Positions 44,476 through 53,849 of a stretch of 64,000 nt of DNA are shown here, piece by piece. Within the stretch, counting starts at the first letter, position 1. Each line of letters opens with the position of its first letter. Under the pieces are notes generated by a model. That model did not search any database, was not told the origin of the DNA, and was given only the letters and a program-made list of their open reading frames with translations. Both the position numbers and the translations under genes were made by a program. The DNA is from an uncultured Bacteroidia bacterium (GTDB lineage: Bacteria; Bacteroidota; Bacteroidia; Bacteroidales; UBA932), in the NCBI GenBank assembly GCA_902801205.1, contig CADCHE010000013.1, forward strand, positions 106,394 to 170,393, given 5' to 3'.

Positions 44476-45705
44476 ATGATGCGTATGACTTTCAAGAAAT
44501 GCTTGTGTATGGCCGTCCTGCTGGGGGGAGGCCTGCTCGCGTCGGCGCAGACGTTCACGTACGACGTCCGCTTCGACTACGGATTCGACAACCGCGAGTT
44601 CGATGTCCGCAACAACCGGTACGCCTCTTCGCGTACCCTGCATGCGGCGCGGCTGACCCCGTCGGTCGGACTCCTTTTCCCGCAGGACCGCTCCATAACG
44701 CATTCCGTCCACCTGGGGGTCGACCTGCTCAAGAACATGGGAGAGAGCCGGACACCCTATACCTCCGACGGCATCGAGAACATCGGGCTGCTGCGGGAGA
44801 TGACCCTCTGGTACGGCTTGGATGCCCGCCTGCGGCAGACCCGCTGGACCGGTCTCGCCGGTATCTTCCCGGCCCGCCATTCGGTCTTCGGCGACCTCAG
44901 TGACGGGAGCGACCCGCTCTCGGGCCGGAATCTCTCCACGGCCTTCCTCTCCGATGCCAACCGCTTCTTTGACAACAATATGGAGGGCCTGCTCGTCAAG
45001 GCCGTCCGTGCGCACGCCCGCTATGAAGTCGGCCTCGACTGGATGGGCATGCCCGGCATCGGCCGCCGCGAACAGTTCCGCATCCTCTCCTTCGGCAAGG
45101 GGCTCGTGACGGAGCGATTCTATGCCGGCTGGGCGCTGCAGGTGCACCACTATGCCGGGTCGGAGAACGTCCGGGGTGTGGTCGATGACATCCTCCTGAG
45201 CCCGTTCCTGGAACTGGACCTGACGCCCCGCCGCAGCGAAATCCGCCTCTTCACGCTCTCCGTGGCCTGGCTGGAGTCCTTCCAGCGTGACCGCCAGCAG
45301 GACGCTGCCATGCGCCGCAGCGGCGGCGTGCAGGGGACGGCCGATTTCCGCTGGCGGGCGCTTGGCCTGCGGAACGAAGCCTTCTTCGGCGGCGACCTCC
45401 TGCCGCTGTACGGCCTTCTTTCGCCCGAAGGCACGCCGTACGGCACCGACCTGTACCGGGGGAATCCCTTCTTCCGGGCCGGCGGCCCCTATGACCGCGC
45501 GGAACTCTACTGGCAGCCCGTCGTGTCCTCCTTCCTGGACCTGCGCCTGGGTGCCGTCCTTCATTTCGCAGACGGCGGATTCCAAGGTTGGCAGCAGCGG
45601 TTCACCGTCCGGTTCGACCTGGAGAAAGCCCGTGCCTCACGCCGGTCCACCCGGTCTCCGCAGTCGCGGATGCGCACCCCCTCTCTCTTTGATTTAATTT
45701 TGTAA
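44476..45705 (+). CDS. Predicted outer-membrane beta-barrel protein
   Basis: This 409-residue protein has a signal peptide (ends LASAQ). The rest alternates short amphipathic beta strands with aromatic ends (FTYDVRFDYGF, HSVHLGVDLL, GWALQVHHYAG, LDLRLGAVLHF), as in outer-membrane porin-like barrels. I recognise no named family. The C-terminus is basic rather than a terminal phenylalanine strand. It is 4 bases from the 5'-nucleotidase gene, so the two are co-transcribed and may act together in nucleotide or phosphate salvage. Confidence 0.7.
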   Translation: MMRMTFKKCLCMAVLLGGGLLASAQTFTYDVRFDYGFDNREFDVRNNRYASSRTLHAARLTPSVGLLFPQDRSITHSVHLGVDLLKNMGESRTPYTSDGIENIGLLREMTLWYGLDARLRQTRWTGLAGIFPARHSVFGDLSDGSDPLSGRNLSTAFLSDANRFFDNNMEGLLVKAVRAHARYEVGLDWMGMPGIGRREQFRILSFGKGLVTERFYAGWALQVHHYAGSENVRGVVDDILLSPFLELDLTPRRSEIRLFTLSVAWLESFQRDRQQDAAMRRSGGVQGTADFRWRALGLRNEAFFGGDLLPLYGLLSPEGTPYGTDLYRGNPFFRAGGPYDRAELYWQPVVSSFLDLRLGAVLHFADGGFQGWQQRFTVRFDLEKARASRRSTRSPQSRMRTPSLFDLIL

Positions 45706-45709
45706 CTTC

Positions 45710-47455
45710 ATGAATATCAGTAAGTTTTTTCTAGCCGCTTCTGCCGTCCTCCTGGCTGTGGGGTGTGCCCGGCCGAAGGACGGGGAGTACACCCTCGAGG
45801 TGCTTTCGACCAACGATGTCCACGGCTGTTTCTTCGATTCGTCTTATGTCGACGATACCGTCAAGCGTTCGCTCTATGCCGTGAAGTGGACAGTGGACAG
45901 TGTCCGTGCCGCCGCCGGACCTGAAAACGTGCTGCTGATCGATGCCGGTGACATCCTGCAGGGCGACAACGCCGCGTACTACTTCGATTACGTCGATACC
46001 CTCACGCCCCACGTCTACCCGCGCCTGGCCGCCTACATGGGCTACGATGCCGTGACGATGGGCAACCACGACGTAGAGACGGGGCATCGGGTCTACGACC
46101 GCGTGACGCGGGACCTGGCGGCCGCCGGCATCCCGATGCTGGGCGGGAACGCCATCCGCACCGACAACGCGAAGCCTTATTTCCCGGTGTACCGGATCTT
46201 CCGGCGCGGCGGCCTGAAGGTCGCCGTCCTGGGCTACACCAACGCCAATATCAAGAACTGGCTGGCAGAGAGTCTCTGGAGCGGCATGACGTTCGAGAGC
46301 CTGCTGCCGCTCGTGCAGCAGGACGTGGATGCGGTGCGGGCGAAGGAGAAGCCGCACGTTGTCATCGTCTCCGTGCATTCTGCGACGGGTGAGGGCGACG
46401 GAACCGTCCTCGAAGCCCAGGGACTGGACCTGCTGCAGTCGCTGCAGGGCGTGGACTTGCTGCTCTGTTCGCATGACCACCGGCCGTTCGTCAAGGAAAC
46501 GGAGGGCTGCAGCCTTGTCAATTCCGGCAGCCACTGCCGCTATGTCGGGCACGGGACCCTGCACCTGACCGTGCGGAAAGGGAAGGTGACGGCGCGGTCC
46601 TCCTCGGCGGCGCTGATTCCCGTGGACGCCGCCCGCGTGGACACGGCGATGCGCGAGCGCTTCCATGACGATTACCTGGCCGTCAAGCGGTTCACCAACA
46701 CCGAGGTGGGCACTCTCGACACCGACCTCCGCACGCGCGATGCCTATGCCGGCATGAGCGATTACATCAACCTCGTGCATACGCTGTGCATCTCCTGTGC
46801 GCCCGCCCAGGTGTCCATCGCCGCTCCGCTGACATTCAACGGGACCGTGCACGCCGGCACCCTGGTGTACAACGATCTGTTTACCATCTATCCTTTTGAA
46901 AACCAACTGTATGTGCTGGATATGACGGGGGACGAGATCGTCCGTTACCTGGAGGCTTCCTACGACCGCTGGATCCGTACGGCCGCCGGCCCGTCCGACC
47001 GGGTGCTGAATATCGTGCCCTCCGCCGACGCCAGGACGGGTGCCACCCGCTGGTCGTTCGCCGAACGGTCCTACAATTTCGACTCCGCCGCCGGCCTGGT
47101 CTACACCGTCGACGTGACGAAGCCGCGCGGGGAGCGCGTCAGCGTCTCTTCCATGGCATCCGGCGCCCCCTTCGAACCGGACCGCACCTACAAGGTGGCG
47201 ATGACGTCCTACCGTGCCAACGGGGGCGGGGGACTCCTCGCTGAAATCGGCATCGACACGGACCGGATTTCAGACCGCGTCGCCGAGTACTATCCGGAAA
47301 TCCGCAACATCCTCTATAACTACTTGAAAGACAATGGTTCCATCCAGTCGTCCGTGACGGGCGACCCGGCTCGCATCGGGCATTGGGAGTTCGTTCCCGC
47401 CGCGTGGGCTCCGGCGGCCATCCGCCGCGACTTGGAACTCGTCTTCGGAAATTGA
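45710..47455 (+). CDS. 5'-nucleotidase/metallophosphatase lipoprotein (UshA-like)
   Basis: This 581-residue protein has a lipobox (LAVGC, Cys about 19). The metallophosphatase domain shows all dimetal motifs: STNDVHG, IDAGDILQGD, GNHDVE, SVHSATGEGD and CSHDHRP. A C-terminal 5'-nucleotidase domain (about 310-560; FNGTVHAGTL, NDLFTIYPFENQL) completes the fold. It likely removes phosphate from nucleotides or cyclic nucleotides outside the inner membrane. Confidence 0.92.
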   Translation: MNISKFFLAASAVLLAVGCARPKDGEYTLEVLSTNDVHGCFFDSSYVDDTVKRSLYAVKWTVDSVRAAAGPENVLLIDAGDILQGDNAAYYFDYVDTLTPHVYPRLAAYMGYDAVTMGNHDVETGHRVYDRVTRDLAAAGIPMLGGNAIRTDNAKPYFPVYRIFRRGGLKVAVLGYTNANIKNWLAESLWSGMTFESLLPLVQQDVDAVRAKEKPHVVIVSVHSATGEGDGTVLEAQGLDLLQSLQGVDLLLCSHDHRPFVKETEGCSLVNSGSHCRYVGHGTLHLTVRKGKVTARSSSAALIPVDAARVDTAMRERFHDDYLAVKRFTNTEVGTLDTDLRTRDAYAGMSDYINLVHTLCISCAPAQVSIAAPLTFNGTVHAGTLVYNDLFTIYPFENQLYVLDMTGDEIVRYLEASYDRWIRTAAGPSDRVLNIVPSADARTGATRWSFAERSYNFDSAAGLVYTVDVTKPRGERVSVSSMASGAPFEPDRTYKVAMTSYRANGGGGLLAEIGIDTDRISDRVAEYYPEIRNILYNYLKDNGSIQSSVTGDPARIGHWEFVPAAWAPAAIRRDLELVFGN

Positions 47456-47483
47456 GCGGGAACTGCCCCGATCCGTTCCACCG

Positions 47484-47521
47484 CCGTCCGGCCCGGGACC
47501 ATGCGCCCGAGTGCCGGGCGG
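47484..47521 (+). terminator. GC-rich hairpin after the 5'-nucleotidase gene
   Basis: CCGTCCGGC (47484-47492) pairs with GCCGGGCGG (47513-47521), with one G-U pair and an inner CGGG/CCCG stem. The tail TTGTGTTTG is only partly U-rich, so termination may be incomplete. The rest of the gap to rhaB is AT-rich promoter DNA. Confidence 0.55.
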
Positions 47522-47624
47522 TTGTGTTTGCAACAGGCCCTGCAACGCCCTGATTCGAAAAAAATAAATCGTTTATGACCCCAATTTTTTTATGAAAAGA
47601 TTACGTTTTTTCAATTTTTTTGAC

Positions 47625-47649
47625 GATATTTGTACGTTAACTATAACGT
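47625..47649 (+). promoter_or_regulatory. rha operon promoter region with a palindromic operator candidate
   Basis: GATATTTG (47625-47632) is a seven-of-eight match to the -7 box. Just after it is a perfect inverted repeat, ACGTTA-acta-TAACGT (47634-47649), placed over the expected transcription start and 10 bases before rhaB. This is where a repressor would block transcription. A -33 TTTG at normal spacing is absent, which fits an activator-dependent promoter. The regulator is not in the window. Confidence 0.5.
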
Positions 47650-47658
47650 CACGTAATT

Positions 47659-49104
47659 ATGTCACTGAACAATACACCCTCGCAAGGTCGTAACTATCTG
47701 GCATTTGATGTCGGAGCCACCAGTGGAAGAGCTATCATCGGTACCATCGCTGACGGCCGTATTTCCACGGAGGAAGTCTATCGTTTCCCCAACGGAATCA
47801 AAGAAGTCGACGGAAAGTTCTACTGGGACGTCATGTCGATCTTCGCCCATTTCAAGGCTGCCCTGAAGAAGGTCGCCGGCATGGGTGTCAAGATCGATTC
47901 CATCGGCATCGATACCTGGGGCGTGGACTTCGGCTGCATCGGCGAAGACGGTCAGTTGCTTTCCATGCCGAGGGCCTATCGTGATCCCTATACCGAAGGC
48001 GTTCCCGAGAAGGTGTTCCGTGTGATCCCCAAGGAGGAGCTCTATCATGTGACCGGCATGCAGATCATGAACTTCAACACGATTTTCCAGATCTACGCCC
48101 AGAACCAGGAGCCCGACGCTCCCATCAAGAAAGCCAAGGCCATCCTCTTCATGCCTGACCTCCTTTCCTACCTGCTTACCGGCAAGATGGTGTGCGAATA
48201 TACGGACGCTTCCACTTCGGGCATGATCGATCCGCGCATCCGCCGTTTCGACAAGAGCCTGCTCGAACGTCTCGGCTGCGATTCCTCGATCCTGCTCGAC
48301 CTGGTCCAGCCCGGTACCGTCGTCGGCCCGCTGAAGGCCGAAGTGATGGAAGAGACCGGCATGGGTCCCGTCCCCGTCGTCGCCGTCGCCGGACACGACA
48401 CGGCCTCCGCGATCGCCGCGGTTCCCGCCGCTGATGAGAAGTTCGCCTATGTCAGCTCCGGTACCTGGAGCCTTATCGGTATCGAGTCACCTACGCCGAT
48501 CATCAACGAAAAGTCGCTGGAGTACAACATCACCAACGAAGGCGGTATCGAAGGTACGGCCCGCTTCCTGAAGAATGTCACGGGCATGTGGCTCCTCGAA
48601 CAGAGCCGCAAGACCTGGGAGAAGGAAGGCCGCACGTACAACTACGCGCAGATTGAGGCGATGGGCAAGTCCGCCATCGACTTCCCGTCCACCATCAACC
48701 CCGACGATCCTCGTTTCGCCGCTCCCCGCGACATGGATGCCGAGATCAAGAAGGCGTGCGCCGAATCCGGCCAGCAGGTCCCTGCCAATGACGCCGAGAT
48801 GATCAGCTGCATCTATCACAGCCTCGCCAAGCGTTACAAGGAAGTCATCGACATGCTCCGGCATTTCGCTTCCTTCCCGATCGAGAAGCTCCACGTCATC
48901 GGCGGTACCGCTGCCAACAAGGTGGTCAGCCAGCTGACGGCCGACACGCTGGGCATCCCGGTCATCGCCGGCCCGGTCGAAGGAACCGCCATCGGCAACA
49001 TCATGATCCAGGCGAAAGCCACCGGTCTGGTCAAGGACCGCTGGGAAATGCGCAAGATCATCGCTGACTCTGTCGATATCCACACGTACATTCCGAACAA
49101 ATAG
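47659..49104 (+). CDS. rhaB: L-rhamnulokinase
   Basis: This 481-residue FGGY-family kinase phosphorylates L-rhamnulose to rhamnulose-1-phosphate. The ATP loop is AFDVGATSGRA near the N-terminus, the substrate region is IDTWGVDFG, and the FGGY-type C-terminal domain includes VAGHDTASA, SSGTWSLIG and VIGGTAANK. Fuculokinase is related. The adjoining rhaA and rhaT genes settle the sugar. It is the first gene of the rhamnose operon. Confidence 0.93.
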   Translation: MSLNNTPSQGRNYLAFDVGATSGRAIIGTIADGRISTEEVYRFPNGIKEVDGKFYWDVMSIFAHFKAALKKVAGMGVKIDSIGIDTWGVDFGCIGEDGQLLSMPRAYRDPYTEGVPEKVFRVIPKEELYHVTGMQIMNFNTIFQIYAQNQEPDAPIKKAKAILFMPDLLSYLLTGKMVCEYTDASTSGMIDPRIRRFDKSLLERLGCDSSILLDLVQPGTVVGPLKAEVMEETGMGPVPVVAVAGHDTASAIAAVPAADEKFAYVSSGTWSLIGIESPTPIINEKSLEYNITNEGGIEGTARFLKNVTGMWLLEQSRKTWEKEGRTYNYAQIEAMGKSAIDFPSTINPDDPRFAAPRDMDAEIKKACAESGQQVPANDAEMISCIYHSLAKRYKEVIDMLRHFASFPIEKLHVIGGTAANKVVSQLTADTLGIPVIAGPVEGTAIGNIMIQAKATGLVKDRWEMRKIIADSVDIHTYIPNK

Positions 49105-49139
49105 GACAAATTCTATACTTTTTATTATTATTTAAGTTT

Positions 49140-50390
49140 ATGAACGAAAAACAGATTCTTCAGGCTTACGAGGTTGCGAAGGAACGCTACGCGGCCATCG
49201 GAGTCGATGTTGACAAGGCGATCGAGACTCTCGAGAAGACTCCGATCTCCCTGCACTGCTGGCAGACTGACGACGTGATCGGTTTCGAGAGCGCCGCCGG
49301 CCTTTCCGGCGGTATCCAGACGACCGGCAACTATCCCGGCCGCGCCCGCAACATCGACGAGGTCCGCAAGGATGTTCTTTTTGCCAAGAGCCTGATTGCC
49401 GGTAACCACCGCCTGAACCTCCATGAAATCTATGGAGACTTCGGTGGTAAGTTCGTCGACCGCGACCAGGTGGAGGTCTCCCATTTCCAGAGCTGGATCG
49501 AGTGGGCGAAGGAGAACAACATGAAGCTCGACTTCAACTCCACGTCCTTCGGCCATCCCAAGAGTGGTGATCTTTCGCTCGCCAACCCGGATCCCGCGAT
49601 CCGCGAGTTCTGGATCGAGCACACCAAGCGCTGCCGCCGCATCGCCGATGCGATGGGTAAAGCCCAGAACGATCCTTGTATCATGAACATCTGGGTCCAT
49701 GACGGATCCAAGGACCAGACGGTCGAGCGCAAGCGCTACCGTGAGATCTTCGCCGAATCCCTCGACGAAATCCTCAAGGAAGACCTGCCCGGCATGAAGA
49801 CCTGCCTCGAAGCCAAGCTCTTCGGCATCGGCCTTGAAAGCTACACCGTCGGTTCGCACGATTTCGTCGCCGGCTACTGCGCGACCCGCAAGCTGATGTA
49901 CACCCTCGACACCGGTCACTATGAGATGACGGAGAATGTTTCCGATATGATTCCTTCCCTGCTTCTCTTCGTTCCTGAACTGATGCTCCACGTGAGCCGC
50001 CCGATCCGTTGGGACTCCGACCACGTCACCATCATGAACGACCAGACCCTCGACCTCTTCAAGGAAATCGTCCGTGCGGACGCCCTGAACCGCGCTCACA
50101 TCGGTCTTGACTACTTCGACGCCGCCATCAACCGCATCGGCGCCTACGTCATCGGAACCCGCGCCACCCAGAAGTGCCTGCTTTCCGCCCTCCTCGAACC
50201 CCTCGCCAAACTGCGTGAGTATGAGGATGCGGGCAAGGGCTTCCAGCGTCTCGCCCTCCTCGAAGAGGCCAAGACGATGCCTTTCGGCGCGATCTTCGAT
50301 TATTTCAACCTCAAGAACGGCGTGCCTGTGGGTGAGGAATTCATCCCTTGCATCGAGAAGTACGAGGCTGAAGTCACCTCCAAGAGGTAA
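49140..50390 (+). CDS. rhaA: L-rhamnose isomerase
   Basis: RhaA (416 residues) converts L-rhamnose to L-rhamnulose. The sequence is close to the E. coli enzyme along its length: SLHCWQTDDVIGFE, GGIQTTGNYPGRARN, LFGIGLESYTVGS, HVSRPIRWDSDHV and HIGLDYFDASINRI-like blocks with the metal-binding Glu, Asp and His residues. The gap to rhaB is 35 bases. Confidence 0.97.
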   Translation: MNEKQILQAYEVAKERYAAIGVDVDKAIETLEKTPISLHCWQTDDVIGFESAAGLSGGIQTTGNYPGRARNIDEVRKDVLFAKSLIAGNHRLNLHEIYGDFGGKFVDRDQVEVSHFQSWIEWAKENNMKLDFNSTSFGHPKSGDLSLANPDPAIREFWIEHTKRCRRIADAMGKAQNDPCIMNIWVHDGSKDQTVERKRYREIFAESLDEILKEDLPGMKTCLEAKLFGIGLESYTVGSHDFVAGYCATRKLMYTLDTGHYEMTENVSDMIPSLLLFVPELMLHVSRPIRWDSDHVTIMNDQTLDLFKEIVRADALNRAHIGLDYFDAAINRIGAYVIGTRATQKCLLSALLEPLAKLREYEDAGKGFQRLALLEEAKTMPFGAIFDYFNLKNGVPVGEEFIPCIEKYEAEVTSKR

Positions 50391-50422
50391 TTGTTAAAAG
50401 AGTAAGGTAATTATTATATAAT

Positions 50423-51430
50423 ATGGTATTCCTCGGATTATTGATTATCGCCATCGGCGCCTTCTGCCAGTCCAGCAGCTATGTCCCGATCAACAAGATC
50501 AAGGACTGGAGCTGGGAATCCTATTGGATCGTGCAGGGTGTCTTCGCCTGGCTGATCTTCCCGTTGCTCGGCGCGCTCCTCGCCGTTCCCCAGGGTGAAT
50601 CTCTCTTAGCGCTCTATACCGCCAACTCCGCGGCGACGCTCAAGACCATCTTCTTCGGAATTCTCTGGGGGATCGGCGGCCTGACGTTCGGCCTTTCCAT
50701 GCGTTACCTCGGTGTGGCGCTCGGTCAGTCCATCGCGTTGGGTACCTGTGCCGGTCTCGGTGCCATCCTCGGCCCGGTGTTCACCGGCCATGCCGGTGAC
50801 CTCACCAGCGCCGTCATCATCGGCGTCGTCGTAACCCTGATCGGAATCGCCATTATCGGAATCGCCGGAGCGATGAAGTCGGCTGCTCTCCCCGAAGAGG
50901 AGAAGAAGAAGGCCGTCAAGGACTTCAATTTCGGCAAGGGCATTTTCGTGGCCCTGCTTGCCGGATTCATGAGCGCCTGCTTCAACATCGGTCTTAGCTT
51001 CGGTGAGCCCCTCTCCTGGTCTTCCACGCCCGACATTTTCAAGGGCCTCCCCGCCACCTTCATGGTGACGCTCGGCGGTTTCCTGACGAATGCCGTCTAT
51101 TGCTTCTTCCAGAATGCGAAGAATCAGACGTGGGGTGACTACAAGAAGGGGAGTGTATGGGGTAACAACTTGATCTTCTGTGCTTTGGCTGGAATCCTCT
51201 GGTATTCTCAGTTCTTCGGCCTCAGCCTGGGCAAGGGTTTCCTCACCGATTACAAGACCCTCATTACCTTCAGTTGGTGTATCCTCATGGCCCTCAATGT
51301 GGTCTTCTCCAATGTATGGGGAATCATTCTCAAAGAATGGAAGGGATGCTCCAGCAAGACCATCACGGTCCTGGTCATCGGCCTGATCGTCCTGGTGGTC
51401 TCTACTTTCCTCCCGCAACTTCTGGCGTGA
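50423..51430 (+). CDS. rhaT: L-rhamnose/H+ symporter
   Basis: RhaT (335 residues) is an inner-membrane sugar-proton symporter of the drug/metabolite transporter superfamily, with about ten transmembrane helices. Family segments: SSSYVPINKIKDWSWESYW near the N-terminus, FGLSMRYLGVALGQSIALG and SACFNIGLSFGEPL. It lies 32 bases after rhaA and completes uptake, isomerisation and phosphorylation. Confidence 0.95.
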   Translation: MVFLGLLIIAIGAFCQSSSYVPINKIKDWSWESYWIVQGVFAWLIFPLLGALLAVPQGESLLALYTANSAATLKTIFFGILWGIGGLTFGLSMRYLGVALGQSIALGTCAGLGAILGPVFTGHAGDLTSAVIIGVVVTLIGIAIIGIAGAMKSAALPEEEKKKAVKDFNFGKGIFVALLAGFMSACFNIGLSFGEPLSWSSTPDIFKGLPATFMVTLGGFLTNAVYCFFQNAKNQTWGDYKKGSVWGNNLIFCALAGILWYSQFFGLSLGKGFLTDYKTLITFSWCILMALNVVFSNVWGIILKEWKGCSSKTITVLVIGLIVLVVSTFLPQLLA

Positions 51431-51476
51431 GCGTAGCGCTATTGGAAGAATACTTTTTGTTATCTATTTTTATTAG

Positions 51477-53825
51477 ATGGGTAAAAAACTACTAATTGGT
51501 CTGTTTGCTTTGGCTGTCGGTTTTGCCGGTGGCCTGGGACAGACGGCTTTTGCCCAAGGACAGTGGATCGGCTGTTCGAGCGAATATGACGTACTGGAGG
51601 GATATACTGTCGCTCCGGCACGTTATGTCCGCAAGACGGTCAAACTCGATGGACGGATCAAGGAAGCCACGATGCGGATCTGCGGACTGGGACTTTACGA
51701 GGCTTGGATCAACGGTAAGTTCATTACCGCCGACCAGGTCTTGTCCCCGACCGTATCCGATTACAACAAAAGGTGTTACTACAACACCTTCGATGTGACT
51801 TCCGCCCTTCGCAAGGGCAGGAACGCCATCGCCGTCGTCCTGGGTAACGGCCGGTTCTTCTCGATGCGGCGACCGGCACCCGGTATCGACATCCCGCCCG
51901 TGACGCACTACGGGTCTCCCATGCTTTGGCTGGAGATCGACGTCGTGTATGCGGACGGAAGGACGGAGCAGATCGTCTCCGATACCAGCTGGAAGATCAC
52001 CGATGAAGGACCTGTCCGGGCAAACAATGAATTCGACGGGGAAACCTATGACGCGCGCAAGGCTTTCGCCTGGACGAAACGTTGCTTCAACGATAAGAAG
52101 TGGCGCTTCGCCGAACGGGTGACGGCTCCTGCCGGCGGTCTGCAGCCCCAGCCGAATCCGAACATCGCCATTCAGGACCGCCTCGTTCCCGTTTCCATCA
52201 CCAAGGTCGATGACTATTACGTCCTTGACATGGGGCAGAACATGGTGGGCTGGCTGCAAGTCACGGCCAAGGGGATCGCCAAGGGTGATTCTCTCGTGAT
52301 GCGTTTTGCCGAGACCTTGAACGACGACGGTTCGCTGTACATGGCCAACCTGCGCGGTGCGAAGGTGACGGACGTCTATGTCTCCAAGAGCAAGAGGCGT
52401 TTCACCTGGCATCCGCAGTTTGTCTATCACGGCTTCCGTTACGTCGAGATCAAGGGCCTGAAGAAGGCGCCCAAGGTATCCGATTTCGAAGGTCAGGTCT
52501 TCTACGACAAGATGGCGGTGACGGGCTCTTTCGAGACGTCCGACGCTGTCATCAACCAGGTCTACAAGAACGCCTTCTGGGGCATCCGCGGCAACTACCG
52601 CGGTATGCCTACGGACTGCCCGCAGCGTGATGAACGGATGGGTTGGTTCGGCGACCGTGCCACGGGTTGCTTCGGCGAATCCTACATCTTCGACAACCGC
52701 GCCCTTTACACGAAGTGGCTCACGGACATCGAAGATTCTCAGCTCGAGAATGGTCATCTTCCGGATGTGGCCCCCCGTTTCTGGAATATGGACAGTGACA
52801 ACATGACCTGGCCCGCCGTCTACCTGATGGTCGCGGACATGCTCCGTGAGCGTTTCGGCGACGTGCAGCCGATCATCGACCACTACGACTCCATGAAGAA
52901 GTGGATGGAGTACATGCGGAAGAATTACCTCGTGAACGGAATCATGACGAAGGACACCTATGGTGACTGGTGCATGCCTCCGGAGTCTTTGGAACTCATT
53001 CATTCACAGGATCCCACCCGGCGCACTGCCGGTCCGGTCCTCTCCACTGCCTTCTATTACGACCTGCTTCGCAGGATGGCGCGCTTCGCGCCCCTGGCCG
53101 GACATCCGGAAGATGCAGCCGTATTCGAAGCGCAGGCCGCAGAATCCCTCAAGGCCTTCAACAAGGCGTACTTCAAGGCGGACGCTGGTTGCTATGACAA
53201 CAACACGGTCACGGCCAACCTCCTTGCGCTCCATTTCGGGATGGTTCCCCAGGGGCGCGAGCAGGACGTCTTCAAGCACGTCGTCGAGAAGACCGAGGTG
53301 GATTGCAACGGTCATGTCAGCACGGGCGTCATCGGAATCATGTTCCTGATGCGCACGCTGACGGAGTACGGCCGGCCGGACCTGGCCCTCAAGATCGCAT
53401 CGAACGATACGTACCCGAGTTGGGGCTACATGGCCCGCAACGGCGCGACGACGATCTGGGAGCTTTGGAACGGCAATACGGCGGATCCTGCGATGAACTC
53501 GGGCAATCACGTGATGCTCCTTGGAGACTTGATCATCTGGGAATACGAGTACTTGGGCGGTATCCGTCCGCTCGAGCCCGGATACAAGGCAGTCGCGCTC
53601 AAGCCCTATCCCATCAAGGGTCTGGACTGGGTGAACTGCTCCTATGATTCGGTCAGCGGCAAGATTGTCAGCAACTGGAAAGTGGACGGCGGAAAGTTCG
53701 AGTGGGATGTCGAAATCCCCGAGGGCGTGAAAGCCAATGTCTACATTCCCGCAGCGGACGGCAGCCGCCAGATGAAGGAAGTCGGTCCCGGAAGCCATCA
53801 TTTCTCTGCTGATTATAACTTATGA
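51477..53825 (+). CDS. GH78 alpha-L-rhamnosidase
   Basis: This 782-residue exported enzyme releases terminal alpha-L-rhamnose. The signal peptide ends near TAFAQ, beta-sandwich domains occupy about 30-345, then an (alpha/alpha)6 barrel with the general acid Glu386 in PQRDERMGW and the general base Glu662 in TIWELWNG, and a C-terminal beta domain. Length is on the short side for GH78. It lies between rhaT and the first susC, linking monosaccharide use to glycan import. Confidence 0.95.
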   Translation: MGKKLLIGLFALAVGFAGGLGQTAFAQGQWIGCSSEYDVLEGYTVAPARYVRKTVKLDGRIKEATMRICGLGLYEAWINGKFITADQVLSPTVSDYNKRCYYNTFDVTSALRKGRNAIAVVLGNGRFFSMRRPAPGIDIPPVTHYGSPMLWLEIDVVYADGRTEQIVSDTSWKITDEGPVRANNEFDGETYDARKAFAWTKRCFNDKKWRFAERVTAPAGGLQPQPNPNIAIQDRLVPVSITKVDDYYVLDMGQNMVGWLQVTAKGIAKGDSLVMRFAETLNDDGSLYMANLRGAKVTDVYVSKSKRRFTWHPQFVYHGFRYVEIKGLKKAPKVSDFEGQVFYDKMAVTGSFETSDAVINQVYKNAFWGIRGNYRGMPTDCPQRDERMGWFGDRATGCFGESYIFDNRALYTKWLTDIEDSQLENGHLPDVAPRFWNMDSDNMTWPAVYLMVADMLRERFGDVQPIIDHYDSMKKWMEYMRKNYLVNGIMTKDTYGDWCMPPESLELIHSQDPTRRTAGPVLSTAFYYDLLRRMARFAPLAGHPEDAAVFEAQAAESLKAFNKAYFKADAGCYDNNTVTANLLALHFGMVPQGREQDVFKHVVEKTEVDCNGHVSTGVIGIMFLMRTLTEYGRPDLALKIASNDTYPSWGYMARNGATTIWELWNGNTADPAMNSGNHVMLLGDLIIWEYEYLGGIRPLEPGYKAVALKPYPIKGLDWVNCSYDSVSGKIVSNWKVDGGKFEWDVEIPEGVKANVYIPAADGSRQMKEVGPGSHHFSADYNL

Positions 53826-53849
53826 CACTATTTTTTAATTACTTCCTGT

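Noticed and set aside
47659-49104. Fuculokinase
   Set aside because: The FGGY kinase could suit either sugar, but the next two genes are clear rhamnose isomerase and rhamnose symporter.
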